64,000 nt of DNA from SAR116 cluster bacterium AG-447-A06 (GTDB taxonomy: Bacteria > Pseudomonadota > Alphaproteobacteria > Puniceispirillales > Puniceispirillaceae), in contig QCPZ01000004.1 in NCBI GenBank assembly GCA_003212345.1, positions 51,127 to 115,126 on the forward strand. The letters are read 5' to 3'. A program made the translations under genes and the position numbers. The notes under the pieces are model-generated. The model was not told the origin of the DNA. It did no database searches and was given only the letters and a program-made list of their open reading frames with translations. Below, piece after piece: positions 47,283 through 57,010 of the stretch. Position 1 is the stretch's first letter; every line of letters starts with the position of its first letter.

Positions 47283-50150
47283 TCAATCTTTATTTTTCAA
47301 TGCGGCCAAAACAGCAAAAGGCGAGTTGGGGTCAGGCTGTTTTTCTGCTGGCCGGTGATGATTCGCTCGAGTTCTGACCCCAGATTTAAGGTTCCGGTTT
47401 TTGCCATTGTGATTTTGATCCTTTCGACCCTGTTTTGTCCTTCGCCCGTCGTGTTTATTTACCCTTCCAATGCGGTCATCTTTCGACAGGTAGGTCTTGC
47501 GTTTGCGCTCAAAGATTTGTAGCGCTGGCTTTTCCGGATCTTCACTTGCCTCCTCGCCAACAACCACACAATTCAGATCGAGTAGCATCTGCCCCATCTG
47601 TTCCCGGGTGGCCCCCGCCAACGACAACATATCCTCGGTAATTTTAAAATGCCCCTGGCGAGCAGCAGTGCGCACCAACATGGCAACACGTTCAACCATA
47701 TCAACGCGCATAACCCGCTGACCAAGCCGCCGATAGCCCACAGCAAGCCAATAAGCATCCGGCACATCAGCAATTTGATCAATGGCCACCCGTCCTGCGG
47801 GCGGGGGGGTGCCGTCATAGAACTTGCCATTGACGAGGGCAAATAACAGGCTACGAAGTTCAATTTGTGCCGGTTTTAGCAATTCCGGCATATAAACAGT
47901 CTCAACGCCAAACCTTAAGCCTAACCGAGCCAGAAGCGGCTTGTCATTCTCCTGCATCGACCGAATAAGATGGATAATTTCTGGCGTCGGAACCGAACCT
48001 AACCGTTCAAACAAGATATAAGCGATACCTTTTGCCGCCCCGCTTAGACCAACCGGTGGTGCATTTTGTGTTTCGGTTTGGACCCCCTTGCTGACAGGCC
48101 TAAGATCAGAAACACCAGTGTTTGCTGATTCGGCATCTGATCCCTCTGGAGCTCTTTTTTCTGGTGCAGTATTTTCTGTGACTTTATCGCTATTCGCCAT
48201 TTCAGCGGCTGCCGGGTTGGTTTTTGGCTGCGGTTTCGTGCTTTGCACCGATGCGACATCAGGCGCCTCTAATGCGACCAGCCGCCCAAGAGTTGTGTCA
48301 ACATGCGTTGCAATGAATGTCAAAAGCCGTTTATTCATGCGTTGGATCTGGTCAATCGACAATAAGTCGCTGGTCACCAGTTCAGCGCGCGGTGCGTAAA
48401 GATTATCTCCTTTTACCAACCGGGCAACCATTGCCTCACGCCACTTGATCATCCCATCAAGGCCAAGCCGAAATGCCGGATCTGCCGAGGCCACAAAAGC
48501 ACGCACACGCCGCTCAATTTCATCGGGGAGGCCACGCCTTGCGGCCGCCAGAATGGGAGCTTTGTCTTCACCATCGGCAACTGTTGGATAAAAAGTAAAC
48601 CCATCAAGCTGGCCTACCTCTTCACCCTCTACAAGAACCATGCCATCATCTTTTACAGAGGCAATCAAATTTTTCGTTTCCTTCAATCTTCGACTCAAAT
48701 GCGCGGCACGTTTATCAACGAATCTCTCCGATAGCCTGCTATGCAAACAGTCCGATAATCTATCTTCAATTGACCGGGCACGATTCTGCCACTCGATGGG
48801 GTTGTCTGTCCAGTCAGAACGGTGCGTGATGTAGGTCCAAGTTCTGATATAGGCGAGCCGCGTCATCAATGTATCAATATCGCCGTCAACTCGGTCAAGT
48901 TGAGTCATTGCCCGTGCGACCATGTCATTGCCAAGCACACCCTTGGCGACCAGAGTCAAAAACAAGGTGGCAAGCATATCATAATGGTTTTCATCAAGGC
49001 TTTGCCGAAAATCGGGAATTGAGGCAACCGCCCACAACAGGCGCACGTCGCGCGCCCCTGTCATGGCGCCACGAATGTCTGCACGTCCGGCAAGCGCGAT
49101 TAGTGCTTGATGATCAAGTGCATCTCCTTTACGGAAAAAAAACGGCAATGGTGGAGGCGCTTCAAGGGATGCCAACAAGTGATCAACTGACGAAAATCCA
49201 AGATCTCGGCTGCGCCAATAAAAGGCCCGTAAATGAGCAAAACGGTGCTGTTCGATTGCGTCAATCATTTCAGGTTCGAGCGCCTCACAACCGTCGGTAA
49301 CGCCAAAACTTCCATCAATCATATGGCGTCCAGCTCGCCCAGCGATTTGCGCCATTTCCGATGGCAATAGCTTACGCATTTGCCGCCCGTCAAATTTTAT
49401 ATCAGCCGACAAGGCCACATGCCCAAGATCAAGATTCAGCCCCATCCCAATCGCATCTGTGGCAATCAGAAAATCAACATCACCATTTTGATAAAGATCA
49501 ACCTGTGCATTTCGGGTTTGCGGGCTAAGCCGCCCCATTACCACTGCCGCTCCACCGCGCTGGTGTTTTATGAATTCGGCAATCTGATACACATCGACGG
49601 CACTAAAGGCGACAACCGCACTCCGCCGCGGCAAACGGGTTAGCTTTTTTGGCCCAGCATATGTCAGGCGTGACAACCGTTTCCGGAATACGAATTTTGC
49701 ATCGGGCAGAAGCGCCCTTAGCAGTGGCGTAGCCGTTTCTGCGCCCATGAACATTGTTTCGAACACCCCTCTTGCATGCAGAACACGATCGGTGAATACG
49801 TGGCCGCGCTCGCGGTCACCAGCAAGTTGAACCTCATCAATTGCTATAAAATCAAACCGGCGTCGAGCAAGTTCGCCATCAACATTAGTATCTAATGGCA
49901 TCGATTCGACAGTACAGCACAAATAGCGCACACCCGGCGGCAGGATTCGTTCCTCACCCGTAATGAGCCCAACTTTACCGACGCCGAGGCGCGCTGTCAG
50001 ACGGTCATAATTTTCGCGCGCCAATAACCGCAGCGGAAACCCAATCATGCCGCTGGCATAGCCGGTCATGCGTTCAAGCGCCAAATGGGTTTTACCAGTA
50101 TTGGTTGGGCCAAGAACTATCGTCAGATTTTTGGAAGAATAGGTCGACAT
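47283..50150 (-). CDS. SUV3-like superfamily 2 RNA helicase
   Basis: A 955-residue helicase related to mitochondrial SUV3, the helicase of the RNA degradosome. The Walker A motif is GPTNTGKT (14-21). Motif II is DEVQ (105-108), and the C-terminal helicase core contains ATDAIGMGLNLDL and QIAGRAGRH. A low-complexity stretch (about 640-700) separates the helicase from a C-terminal region that ends in basic sequence (RRTKQGRKDQNHNGKN). Alphaproteobacterial forms of this length are usual. It is the first gene of the helicase-S4-TerB operon. Confidence 0.94.
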   Translation of the reverse strand: MSTYSSKNLTIVLGPTNTGKTHLALERMTGYASGMIGFPLRLLARENYDRLTARLGVGKVGLITGEERILPPGVRYLCCTVESMPLDTNVDGELARRRFDFIAIDEVQLAGDRERGHVFTDRVLHARGVFETMFMGAETATPLLRALLPDAKFVFRKRLSRLTYAGPKKLTRLPRRSAVVAFSAVDVYQIAEFIKHQRGGAAVVMGRLSPQTRNAQVDLYQNGDVDFLIATDAIGMGLNLDLGHVALSADIKFDGRQMRKLLPSEMAQIAGRAGRHMIDGSFGVTDGCEALEPEMIDAIEQHRFAHLRAFYWRSRDLGFSSVDHLLASLEAPPPLPFFFRKGDALDHQALIALAGRADIRGAMTGARDVRLLWAVASIPDFRQSLDENHYDMLATLFLTLVAKGVLGNDMVARAMTQLDRVDGDIDTLMTRLAYIRTWTYITHRSDWTDNPIEWQNRARSIEDRLSDCLHSRLSERFVDKRAAHLSRRLKETKNLIASVKDDGMVLVEGEEVGQLDGFTFYPTVADGEDKAPILAAARRGLPDEIERRVRAFVASADPAFRLGLDGMIKWREAMVARLVKGDNLYAPRAELVTSDLLSIDQIQRMNKRLLTFIATHVDTTLGRLVALEAPDVASVQSTKPQPKTNPAAAEMANSDKVTENTAPEKRAPEGSDAESANTGVSDLRPVSKGVQTETQNAPPVGLSGAAKGIAYILFERLGSVPTPEIIHLIRSMQENDKPLLARLGLRFGVETVYMPELLKPAQIELRSLLFALVNGKFYDGTPPPAGRVAIDQIADVPDAYWLAVGYRRLGQRVMRVDMVERVAMLVRTAARQGHFKITEDMLSLAGATREQMGQMLLDLNCVVVGEEASEDPEKPALQIFERKRKTYLSKDDRIGRVNKHDGRRTKQGRKDQNHNGKNRNLKSGVRTRANHHRPAEKQPDPNSPFAVLAALKNKD

Positions 50151-50327
50151 TTGACGCCGGCGTTTCCATACAACGGGAGGAAGTTAAGAAGGATTACTAT
50201 AGCCAGCAGTCTTGTCTAAGGTCCAGCCAAATAGCCAAGGCCGAATATCAACTATTGACCTTTCCACTCCAAACTCTCATTTGAGCTTGCCAAAAGAAGA
50301 GTTTCAGTATGCCAAGAGATTATTTTG

Positions 50328-53000
50328 TTAGGCAGCAAGCTGGCGAAGCACATATTGCAAAATACCACCATTCTTGAAATAGTCCGCTTCACCGTCAGTA
50401 TCTACTCGGGCAAGAAGATTAACCATCTCACTGCGGCCATCGGCAAACGCAAAGGTTGCTTTAACAGTCATGCCAGGTGTAATGCCGCTGGACAGACCTG
50501 TTAGGCTGATCAGTTCAGCTCCAGTTAACCCCAACGTTTCACGGGTCACGCCTTCCAAAAACTGCAATGGCAGAACGCCCATTCCAATCAAATTTGAACG
50601 GTGAATCCGCTCAAAGCTCTCAACAATTACGGCTTTGATGCCAAGCAAGGCAGTGCCTTTGGCTGCCCAGTCGCGACTAGATCCTGTTCCATATTCCTTT
50701 CCGCCAATGATGACAAGAGGTGTGCCTTCATCTGCATAACGTGTTGCTACATCATAAAGCGGGGCCACCTCGCCCGATGGCACATGACGGGCAAATCCGC
50801 CTGTCGTCCCAGCAGCCGCCATGTTTTTCAGCCGGATATTGGCAAAGGTACCGCGCATCATTACCTGATGATTGCCACGGCGTGCGCCAAATGAGTTGAA
50901 ATCAACCGGACGAACCTGATGGTCAGTCAGGAAATCGGCAGCCGGTGTGTCGCGTGCAATGCCGCCAGCTGGCGAAATATGATCCGTTGTAATGGAGTCA
51001 CCAAGAAGGGCCAGAATGCGCGCGCCGGTAATGTCGCTTGCTGTTTCCGGAATTTCGCGGGTCATCCCTTCGAAATAAGGTGGATTCTGAACATAAGTCG
51101 ACCCGTCATTCCAATCATAGGTAAGACCGCCAGATGTATTGATTGCCTGCCATTCCTTGGTGCCTTCAAACACATTGGCATAGCGTGACCGGAACATTTC
51201 GGCTGAAATGACCTGATCAACGACTTTGCGGATGGCCTCATTGCTTGGCCATAGATCCTTTAGATAGACGTCATTGCCGTCCTGATCCGTGCCAAGCGGC
51301 TCGTCACTCAATATTTTCGTAACCGATCCGGCAAGCGCATAGGCCACAACCAATGGCGGTGATGCCAGATAATTGGCCGCCGCATGTGGGCTGACCCGGC
51401 CTTCAAAATTCCGGTTGCCTGACAGAACCGCGCTGACAACAAGCTCATTTTGGTCAATGGCATTGACAATCTCTTCGTCAAGCGGGCCTGAGTTACCAAT
51501 ACAAGTTGTGCATCCATAACCAACTGTATTGAACCCAAGCGCGTCAAGATGCTCGGTCAAACCAGCCGCATCAAGATAGGCAGAAACAACCTGACTTCCC
51601 GGTGCAAGCGATGTTTTCACCCATGGTTTGACGGTAAGTCCCTTTTCATGCGCTGCCTTGGCAACAAGACCAGCCGCCACCAAAACTGATGGGTTTGAGG
51701 TATTGGTGCATGATGTAATCGCGGCAATCATCACATCACCATCAGCGATTTCATAATTAGCATGGGAAACCGCAACTGATTTTGGCACTGACCGGCCGGT
51801 GCTGTCGGCCAATGTGCTCGCGAATGAAGCGGCAACATCAGGTAGGGCAACACGGTCTTGAGGGCGCTTTGGTCCGGCAAGTGATGGCACAACAGAGCCA
51901 AGATCAAGCGACAATGTATCGGTAAATTGTGGATCAGCCGCGTTTGATTCGCGCCACATGCCTTGTGCTTTTGCATATGCTTCAACAAGTGCAACACGAT
52001 CATCATCACGGCCGGTTAGACGAAGATAATTGATCGCTTCTCCGTCAATCGGGAAAAAGCCACAGGTCGCGCCATATTCAGGTGCCATATTGGCAATTGT
52101 GGCGCGGTCAGCCAAAGATAGCTGGTCAAGTCCCGGGCCAAAAAATTCAACAAATTTGCCAACAACACCGCGTTTGCGAAGCGACTCAACAATCATCAGC
52201 ACCAAATCGGTGGCTGTTCCCCCTTCGGGCAATTTGCCGTCAAGGCGGAAGCCAATGACATCTGGTACCAGCATCGAGATTGGCTGACCAAGCATGGCTG
52301 CTTCGGCTTCAATACCGCCAACACCCCAGCCAAGAACGGCAAGGCCATTGACCATTGTCGTATGACTGTCAGTGCCAACAACCGAATCAGGATAGGCATA
52401 GGTTTTGCCATCTTCGTCGCGTGTCCAAACGGTTTGCGATAAAAATTCAAGATTGACCTGATGACAAATGCCGGTTCCAGGTGGCACGACGCGGAAATTA
52501 TCAAAGGCGCCCGCACCCCAACGCAAAAACTCATAACGCTCCTTATTGCGCGAAAATTCCAACGCAACATTTTTCGTCGCAGCGTCTTTGCCGCCGGCAT
52601 GGTCGACCATGACCGAATGGTCAATCACCAGATCAACCGGTGACAATGGATTGATCTTTTCCGGGTTGCCGCCAATCGTCTGCATGGCATCACGCATCGC
52701 CGCCAAATCAACAACAGCAGGGACACCGGTGAAATCTTGCAAAAGGATCCGCGATGGGCGAAAGGCAATTTCGCCCTTCTGGCCGTTATCCGCCCAATTT
52801 GCCAATGCTTCGATATCGGCCTTGGTGACCGAACCGCCATCTTCATTGCGAAGCAGATTTTCCAGCAGAACTTTCAACGAATAAGGCAGCTTTTCCAGCG
52901 CCGGATAAGTCTTTGCCAGTGCGGCAAGCGAATAATAGTGATATGTTTTTCCGGCTGCATCTAGGCTAGCACGGCATGCATCGCGCAATGTCTCTGACAT
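50328..53000 (-). CDS. acnA: Aconitate hydratase A
   Basis: An 890-residue 4Fe-4S enzyme that interconverts citrate and isocitrate. Cluster ligands lie in SCTNTSNPS and YGCTTCIGNSGPLDEE. An N-terminal GVPAVVDLAAMRDAM and a C-terminal swivel domain (GGKEYGTGSSRDWAAKG) are intact. The ATG at 53000 follows AAAAGGAGAACGCC. The longer frame to 53090 is not needed. It is divergent from ccmA with a 211-base gap. Confidence 0.97.
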   Translation of the reverse strand: MSETLRDACRASLDAAGKTYHYYSLAALAKTYPALEKLPYSLKVLLENLLRNEDGGSVTKADIEALANWADNGQKGEIAFRPSRILLQDFTGVPAVVDLAAMRDAMQTIGGNPEKINPLSPVDLVIDHSVMVDHAGGKDAATKNVALEFSRNKERYEFLRWGAGAFDNFRVVPPGTGICHQVNLEFLSQTVWTRDEDGKTYAYPDSVVGTDSHTTMVNGLAVLGWGVGGIEAEAAMLGQPISMLVPDVIGFRLDGKLPEGGTATDLVLMIVESLRKRGVVGKFVEFFGPGLDQLSLADRATIANMAPEYGATCGFFPIDGEAINYLRLTGRDDDRVALVEAYAKAQGMWRESNAADPQFTDTLSLDLGSVVPSLAGPKRPQDRVALPDVAASFASTLADSTGRSVPKSVAVSHANYEIADGDVMIAAITSCTNTSNPSVLVAAGLVAKAAHEKGLTVKPWVKTSLAPGSQVVSAYLDAAGLTEHLDALGFNTVGYGCTTCIGNSGPLDEEIVNAIDQNELVVSAVLSGNRNFEGRVSPHAAANYLASPPLVVAYALAGSVTKILSDEPLGTDQDGNDVYLKDLWPSNEAIRKVVDQVISAEMFRSRYANVFEGTKEWQAINTSGGLTYDWNDGSTYVQNPPYFEGMTREIPETASDITGARILALLGDSITTDHISPAGGIARDTPAADFLTDHQVRPVDFNSFGARRGNHQVMMRGTFANIRLKNMAAAGTTGGFARHVPSGEVAPLYDVATRYADEGTPLVIIGGKEYGTGSSRDWAAKGTALLGIKAVIVESFERIHRSNLIGMGVLPLQFLEGVTRETLGLTGAELISLTGLSSGITPGMTVKATFAFADGRSEMVNLLARVDTDGEADYFKNGGILQYVLRQLAA

Positions 53001-53170
53001 GGCGTTCTCCTTTTTGAGGTCGAACCTACAATAAAATGAAACGGCCAACCCGAGGGGTGCCTCAAAGTGGTCAGCCCTTGTTATAGACAAAATAACGCGA
53101 AGTTTCCAGAGGATATTTGTGCCTTTTGAAGCGGCTGTTCAAGGGACGAAAATGACATTGCGACACCAAA

Positions 53171-53190
53171 GCCCCTAGACCCAGAGGGGC
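53171..53190. other. GC-rich hairpin in the acnA-ccmA gap
   Basis: GCCCCT (53171-53176) and AGGGGC (53185-53190) form a perfect 6-bp stem with an 8-base loop, ending 21 bases before the ccmA ATG. It could affect ccmA translation or be an operator. Nothing else supports either role. Confidence 0.25.
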
Positions 53191-53211
53191 AAGCGCGGCT
53201 AGATAGTGACT

Positions 53212-53862
53212 ATGACAAATAATGATGACACGAAAACGGCACGCAAAACAGTACTAAGCACGGCAGATCATCACCTGCAGATCAACCAGCTAAGCGTGCT
53301 TCGCGGTATGGTTTTGGTTATCAGCAATTTGTCACATCAACAAAATGCTGGCGATATTTGCTGTTTGACCGGTCCGAACGGGGCTGGCAAATCGACCTTG
53401 CTTCGTGCGATCGCTGGCCGTCTTCCCGCGGCGGGTGGTGACATCAACTGCGTGGTGCCGATTTTTTATGTTGGTCATACCAATGGGTTGTCGGGTGCCA
53501 TTAGTGGGCGTCAAAATCTGGCTGGTTGGGCAAAAATTAACGGGTTTTCGGCAACTGAAAATGCCATTGATACGGCGCTATCCAGCTTTGCTACCAACCG
53601 GTTTGCCGATCTGCCGGTACGGGTTTTATCACTAGGCCAGCGCCGCCGGTTGGCACTTGCCCGATTGGCGCTGGCTCCGGCGAACAGCCTTTGGCTTTTG
53701 GACGAACCCAATGCCGGCCTAGATCAGGCATCAAGCCGCATTCTTGACGACATTGTGCAAAAACATGCAACAGCTGGCGGCATGGTGCTAGCAGCAACGC
53801 ATCTTGATTTTGCCGCAGCGGCAAAGCCACGATCATTGCATTTGCCCGGGCTGGAAACATGA
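53212..53862 (+). CDS. ccmA: Heme exporter ATP-binding protein CcmA
   Basis: A 216-residue ABC ATPase of cytochrome c maturation system I. It has Walker A GPNGAGKST, signature LSLGQRRRLALARL, and Walker B LWLLDEPNAGLD. CcmA drives release of holo-CcmE from CcmCD. An in-frame GTG lies two codons upstream of the ATG chosen; no strong ribosome site decides between them. Its stop overlaps the ccmB start as ATGA. Only the ccmABCD part is encoded in this window. Confidence 0.93.
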   Translation: MTNNDDTKTARKTVLSTADHHLQINQLSVLRGMVLVISNLSHQQNAGDICCLTGPNGAGKSTLLRAIAGRLPAAGGDINCVVPIFYVGHTNGLSGAISGRQNLAGWAKINGFSATENAIDTALSSFATNRFADLPVRVLSLGQRRRLALARLALAPANSLWLLDEPNAGLDQASSRILDDIVQKHATAGGMVLAATHLDFAAAAKPRSLHLPGLET

Positions 53863-54530
53863 AACCATTTTTTTCACAAATCGAACGTGATCTTCTGATC
53901 GCCTGGCAGAACCGGCAAGATATTGGGGTGATGCTGGTCTTTTTTGTGATCATCATTGCGCTTTTCCCACTGGCGATCGGCGCCAATGCCACAGTTCTTG
54001 ATCCACTTGGCGTGCCAGTGATTTGGATTGCTGCTTTGCTTGCCATTCTTGCCGGATTTGACCAGCTATTTGCCCAAGATGTTCGCGACGGTTGGCTCGA
54101 TCAAATCGCCCTTAGCCAGCTGGGGCTGGGCTGGTATGCGCTTGCCAAGGCCATTTCAAATTGGCTTACCGCCGGATTACCGCTTTTTATCATGACCCCG
54201 TTAATGGCGATGATGCTGAATATTCCGCCGCAACAATGGCCACCCCTTTTAATCGCCCTATTGATTGGCAGCATGGGATTGACCCTTCTTTGCGTGATTG
54301 GCGCAGCCCTTGCCGAAGGGGCGCGGCGCGGCACCGCATTGATGGCTTTATTAATCCTGCCGCTGGCGGTGCCATTGCTGATTTTCGGCACGCTTGCTTC
54401 GCAAAATGATCGTGGCATCATCAGCCCACATCTGATGCTTTTAGGTGCCGTTTTTGCGTTGCTTTTGGCCTTGGCACCTCTGGTCGCGGCGAGCGCCTTG
54501 GAAATTGGCGAAACCGAAACCGGTCTTTGA
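53859..54530 (+). CDS. ccmB: Heme exporter permease CcmB
   Basis: A 223-residue membrane protein with about six hydrophobic helices. It starts QIERDLLIAWQNRQDIGVML and ends in LAPLVAASALEIG, both typical of CcmB. It is the permease partner of CcmA in system I cytochrome c maturation. It is translationally coupled to ccmA and is followed after 72 bases by a truncated ccmC. Confidence 0.93.
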   Translation: MKPFFSQIERDLLIAWQNRQDIGVMLVFFVIIIALFPLAIGANATVLDPLGVPVIWIAALLAILAGFDQLFAQDVRDGWLDQIALSQLGLGWYALAKAISNWLTAGLPLFIMTPLMAMMLNIPPQQWPPLLIALLIGSMGLTLLCVIGAALAEGARRGTALMALLILPLAVPLLIFGTLASQNDRGIISPHLMLLGAVFALLLALAPLVAASALEIGETETGL

Positions 54531-54602
54531 CATTAATGAACGCAATCATTCAGCAATCGAGCATCTTTTCACTAACGGAAAAACAGGATATATCTCGCCG
54601 TC

Positions 54603-54680
54603 ATGTTTGATTATTTTGCCAATCCGTCGCGTTTCATGCGCATTGCCAACCGGTTACTGTTACCGCTTGTTATCCTTAGC
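54603..54680 (+). pseudogene. ccmC: ccmC, 5' fragment only
   Basis: The first 26 codons (MFDYFANPSRFMRIANRLLL and so on) match the start of CcmC: an FANPxRFxR motif leading into the first membrane helix. After about codon 26 the sequence changes abruptly into the 3' part of the corrinoid reactivase gene, in frame, so a 200-residue chimeric ORF (54603-55205) exists. The rest of ccmC is on the opposite strand at 55434-56048. The chimera would lack all heme-handling parts of CcmC. Confidence 0.8.
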
Positions 54681-55205
54681 CGGATCGAAGCTGATGACCG
54701 CACCTTTTCCTATCGCATTACTGATACGGTTAGCGTGACGCAAAATGATGTTCGCGCAATCCAGCTTGCCAAGGCCGCGCTTTATGCAGGGTTCCGCCTG
54801 TTGATGGATAAAATCAATATCCGTGAGGTCGACCGGGTTGTTCTGGCTGGGGCGTTTGGCACGCATATTGACCCGAAATATGCGATGGTTTTGGGTATGA
54901 TTCCTGACTGTTTGTTAGCTAATGTGCGGGCGGCAGGCAATTCAGCTGGTGCGGGTGCGCGGATGGCCTTGTTGAATCAGGCCGCGCGCCGCGATATTGA
55001 AGCGGTTGTCAGACAGATTGAAAAAATTGAAACAGCGGTCGAAGCGTCTTTTCAAGACCATTTTGTCAAGGCAATGGCGATTCCGCATAAAAGTGATCCC
55101 TATGCCAATCTGGCAGCGGCAGTTGATTTGCCAGTGCGGATTTTGACTGATGAAGATGCACCGGCGTTGGCGAGTGGCAGGCGTCGCGGCGGGCGGCGAC
55201 GCTAG
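54681..55205 (+). pseudogene. RACo-like corrinoid reactivase (DUF4445/ASKHA), 3' fragment
   Basis: About 174 residues equal to the C-terminal part of the reactivase whose 5' part is at 56045-56986 on the minus strand. Conserved family sequence includes ITQNDVRAIQ-like VTQNDVRAIQLAKAALYAG, VLAGAFGTHIDPKYAM, GAGARMALLN and the AMAIPHKSDPYANL end, then an Arg/Gly tail (SGRRRGGRRR). It lacks its own start and is fused in frame to 26 codons of ccmC. Boundaries are uncertain by a few codons. Confidence 0.85.
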
Positions 55206-55257
55206 GAATTTTCTAGTTTGTAATTTATTGGCGTGGGTGTCTCTAATCTGAATTTTT

Positions 55258-55434
55258 CTATTCTGAGTTCTTTGGGCTTGCAGGCGTGCCAGCTTGTAAT
55301 ATGGCAAGCTGTTCTGCGATGGTTTTGGCCTTGCGCCAGCTAGCATAATTTAGCCAGCCAAGGCAAATAACGGCAAAGCCGTAACTGCCCCAGATATAGT
55401 TTCCAAAACTGCCCATATCGAAAAATTCAGCCAT
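55258..55434 (-). CDS. ccmD: Heme exporter protein CcmD
   Basis: A 58-residue protein with an N-terminal MAEFFDMGSFGNYIWGSYGF, one membrane helix (about 17-30) and a charged tail, which is the CcmD pattern. CcmD holds heme-loaded CcmE on CcmC. It overlaps the ccmC stop by one base (TAATG), proving that ccmC and ccmD moved together. It lies on the minus strand, opposite to ccmA and ccmB. Confidence 0.88.
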   Translation of the reverse strand: MAEFFDMGSFGNYIWGSYGFAVICLGWLNYASWRKAKTIAEQLAILQAGTPASPKNSE

Positions 55435-56048
55435 TAGTCTCCTCCCGGGTGGAGCGTCAGCGCAGCAAGGCGGCGCTCGATCAAAAGCGCGCGCATCCGC
55501 AAAATCACCAGAATGGCAAAATAGGCATGAGTGGCAATAAGCGTTAGCACCAGCGGTGTTAGCATTGATGAATCAATCGTTGGACCACCACTGCGAAGCA
55601 GGCTTGCCGGTTGGTGAAGCGTATTCCACCAATCAACCGAAAATTTGACAATCGGAACATTGATCATGCCAACAAGCGCCAATAGGGCGGCTGGACGGCT
55701 GCCGCGTTCGGCGCGGTCAAACCCATTGGCCAAGGCGATAAAGCCAAGATAGAAAAAGAACAGGATCAACATTGAAGTCAGGCGGGCATCCCAAACCCAC
55801 CATGCGCCCCACATCGGTTTCCCCCACAACGAGCCTGTAACCAGCGTCAAAAGGGCAAAAACCGCGCCAACAGGGGCGATTGCCCGCGCGGCAATATCGG
55901 CAAGCGGGTGCCGCCAAACAACGTAAAAAAGGCCGCATAGCCCCAGCCCAACATAGCCAAATAAGGCCAACCATGCTGATGGAACATGAATATAGATGAT
56001 GCGAACTGTATCGCCTTGCTGATAATCGGCAGGCGCAACAAATAAACC
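55434..56048 (-). pseudogene. ccmC: ccmC, 3' fragment (WWD domain intact)
   Basis: About 204 codons in one frame from GLFVAPADYQQGDTVRIIYI (near 56048) to the stop. It contains the CcmC hallmarks: IYIHVPSAW, GSLWGKPMWGAWWVWDARLTSM (the tryptophan-rich heme domain, near 55,800) and VKFSVDWWNTLHQPAS. The first 26 codons are 1.4 kb away on the other strand, and most of helix 1 is missing. Upstream in this frame the sequence becomes reactivase. A TTG at 55970 could start a shorter product lacking helix 1 and the first conserved loop. Confidence 0.85.
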
Positions 56049-56986
56049 AACTCGACAATATCTTCACTATTCAGGCCAGCCTGTTTTGCCGCACCGTCAA
56101 TCAGCGTTTGCAAACCGGCAATCACCGCCTTGGTCATTTCGGCCGAACCGCCCGGATTCATGATGCCATATGATACGCGGCTCATCAAATCCTCACCAAA
56201 TCTAATTTGCGGATTCATCGCCCCCGTTGAGGCCACCACCGTACCGGTAACCATATCGCACAGATGCGCCGACATAGTGGTCGATCCCACATCAATGGCA
56301 ACACCGGCAATCTGGTCTTTCAGGCCAGGCCAAATGGCCACAATCTGATGCCCGCCACGAAGCGCCACTGTTACATGCCATTTGCCTTGACGTAAAGCCG
56401 GCTGTAACCTCTGGATAACACTCAGATCACAAGTGATATCACCAGTAACGCGATCCGGCCATTGGCCTTCTAAGGCTTCGATCAGGCGGCGTAAATCGCC
56501 GGATGGTTCATGCATGTCGGGTTCACGCACCTCGACAAAACACAAACGGACAATCGGATCCATTTCGATTGAACGGCCATCGGCTTCTTTGCGAACAAGT
56601 TGATTATGAACCTGACTTTCAGGGGGAACATCAATTACCGCATCATCTAGTAATTTTGCCTGACAGGACAATCGTCGCCCATCAATCATGCCGCGCTTGT
56701 CGGCATATCGGGTTTCAACAGCCGTTACCGCAGCTAGGTGATCGGCCCCCGATTTCAAACCATGTTTAGCAAAATCACCAATGCCAACATCGACCTGACA
56801 GCGGCCGCACATGGCCCGTCCACCACATACCGAGTCAATATCGACACCAAGTTGGCGTGCCGCGGTCAAAACCGGCGTCCCAACTGGAACATATCCTTGC
56901 CGGCCAGATGGGGTAAACACCACTTTCACCTGATCAGTGGCTGCCTTATCGGATGTCATGGCAGCTTCACCTTTGCTTTTGCTCAT
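56045..56986 (-). pseudogene. RACo-like corrinoid reactivase (2Fe-2S + ASKHA), 5' fragment
   Basis: About 314 codons: an N-terminal 2Fe-2S ferredoxin domain with CGGRAMCGRC and a later cysteine (RRLSCQ), a linker, and the first ASKHA ATPase lobe with AIDVGSTTMSAHLCD and NPQIRFGEDLMSRVSYG. The family uses ATP to reactivate the Co(II) corrinoid of methyltransferases. After EDIVELV the frame runs into ccmC DNA (out of its frame), so the remaining ASKHA lobe is lost here. GGTGG precedes the ATG at 56986; a GTG one codon before is possible. It follows the methyltransferase gene by 24 bases. Confidence 0.85.
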
Positions 56987-57010
56987 CACGTTGCCACCAA
57001 ATTAGAACGG

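Larger units (their letters stand above)
54681..56048. other. Inverted block carrying the reactivase 3' end, ccmD and most of ccmC
   Basis: Both edges of this 1.37-kb block interrupt genes. Left: ccmC 5' (plus) joins reactivase 3' (plus). Right: reactivase 5' (minus) joins ccmC 3' (minus). Reverse-complementing the block would place ccmA-ccmB-ccmC-ccmD all on the plus strand and the reactivase in one piece on the minus strand. About 10 residues of CcmC and about 190 of the reactivase would still be absent, judged by usual family lengths. I see no long inverted repeat at the junctions. It could be a real rearrangement or an artefact. Confidence 0.75.

Noticed and set aside
50271..50304. AAACTCT...AGAGTTT inverted repeat as acnA terminator
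   Set aside because: The loop is 20 bases, the stem is AT-rich and no T-tract follows.
54603..55205. A novel 200-residue protein
   Set aside because: It divides cleanly into a ccmC start and a reactivase C-terminus, so it is a junction product rather than a new family.
54665..56048. Site-specific invertase switch at the ccmC/reactivase junctions
   Set aside because: No inverted repeats longer than about 5 bases at matching positions, no recombinase gene nearby, and both genes seem to have lost sequence.
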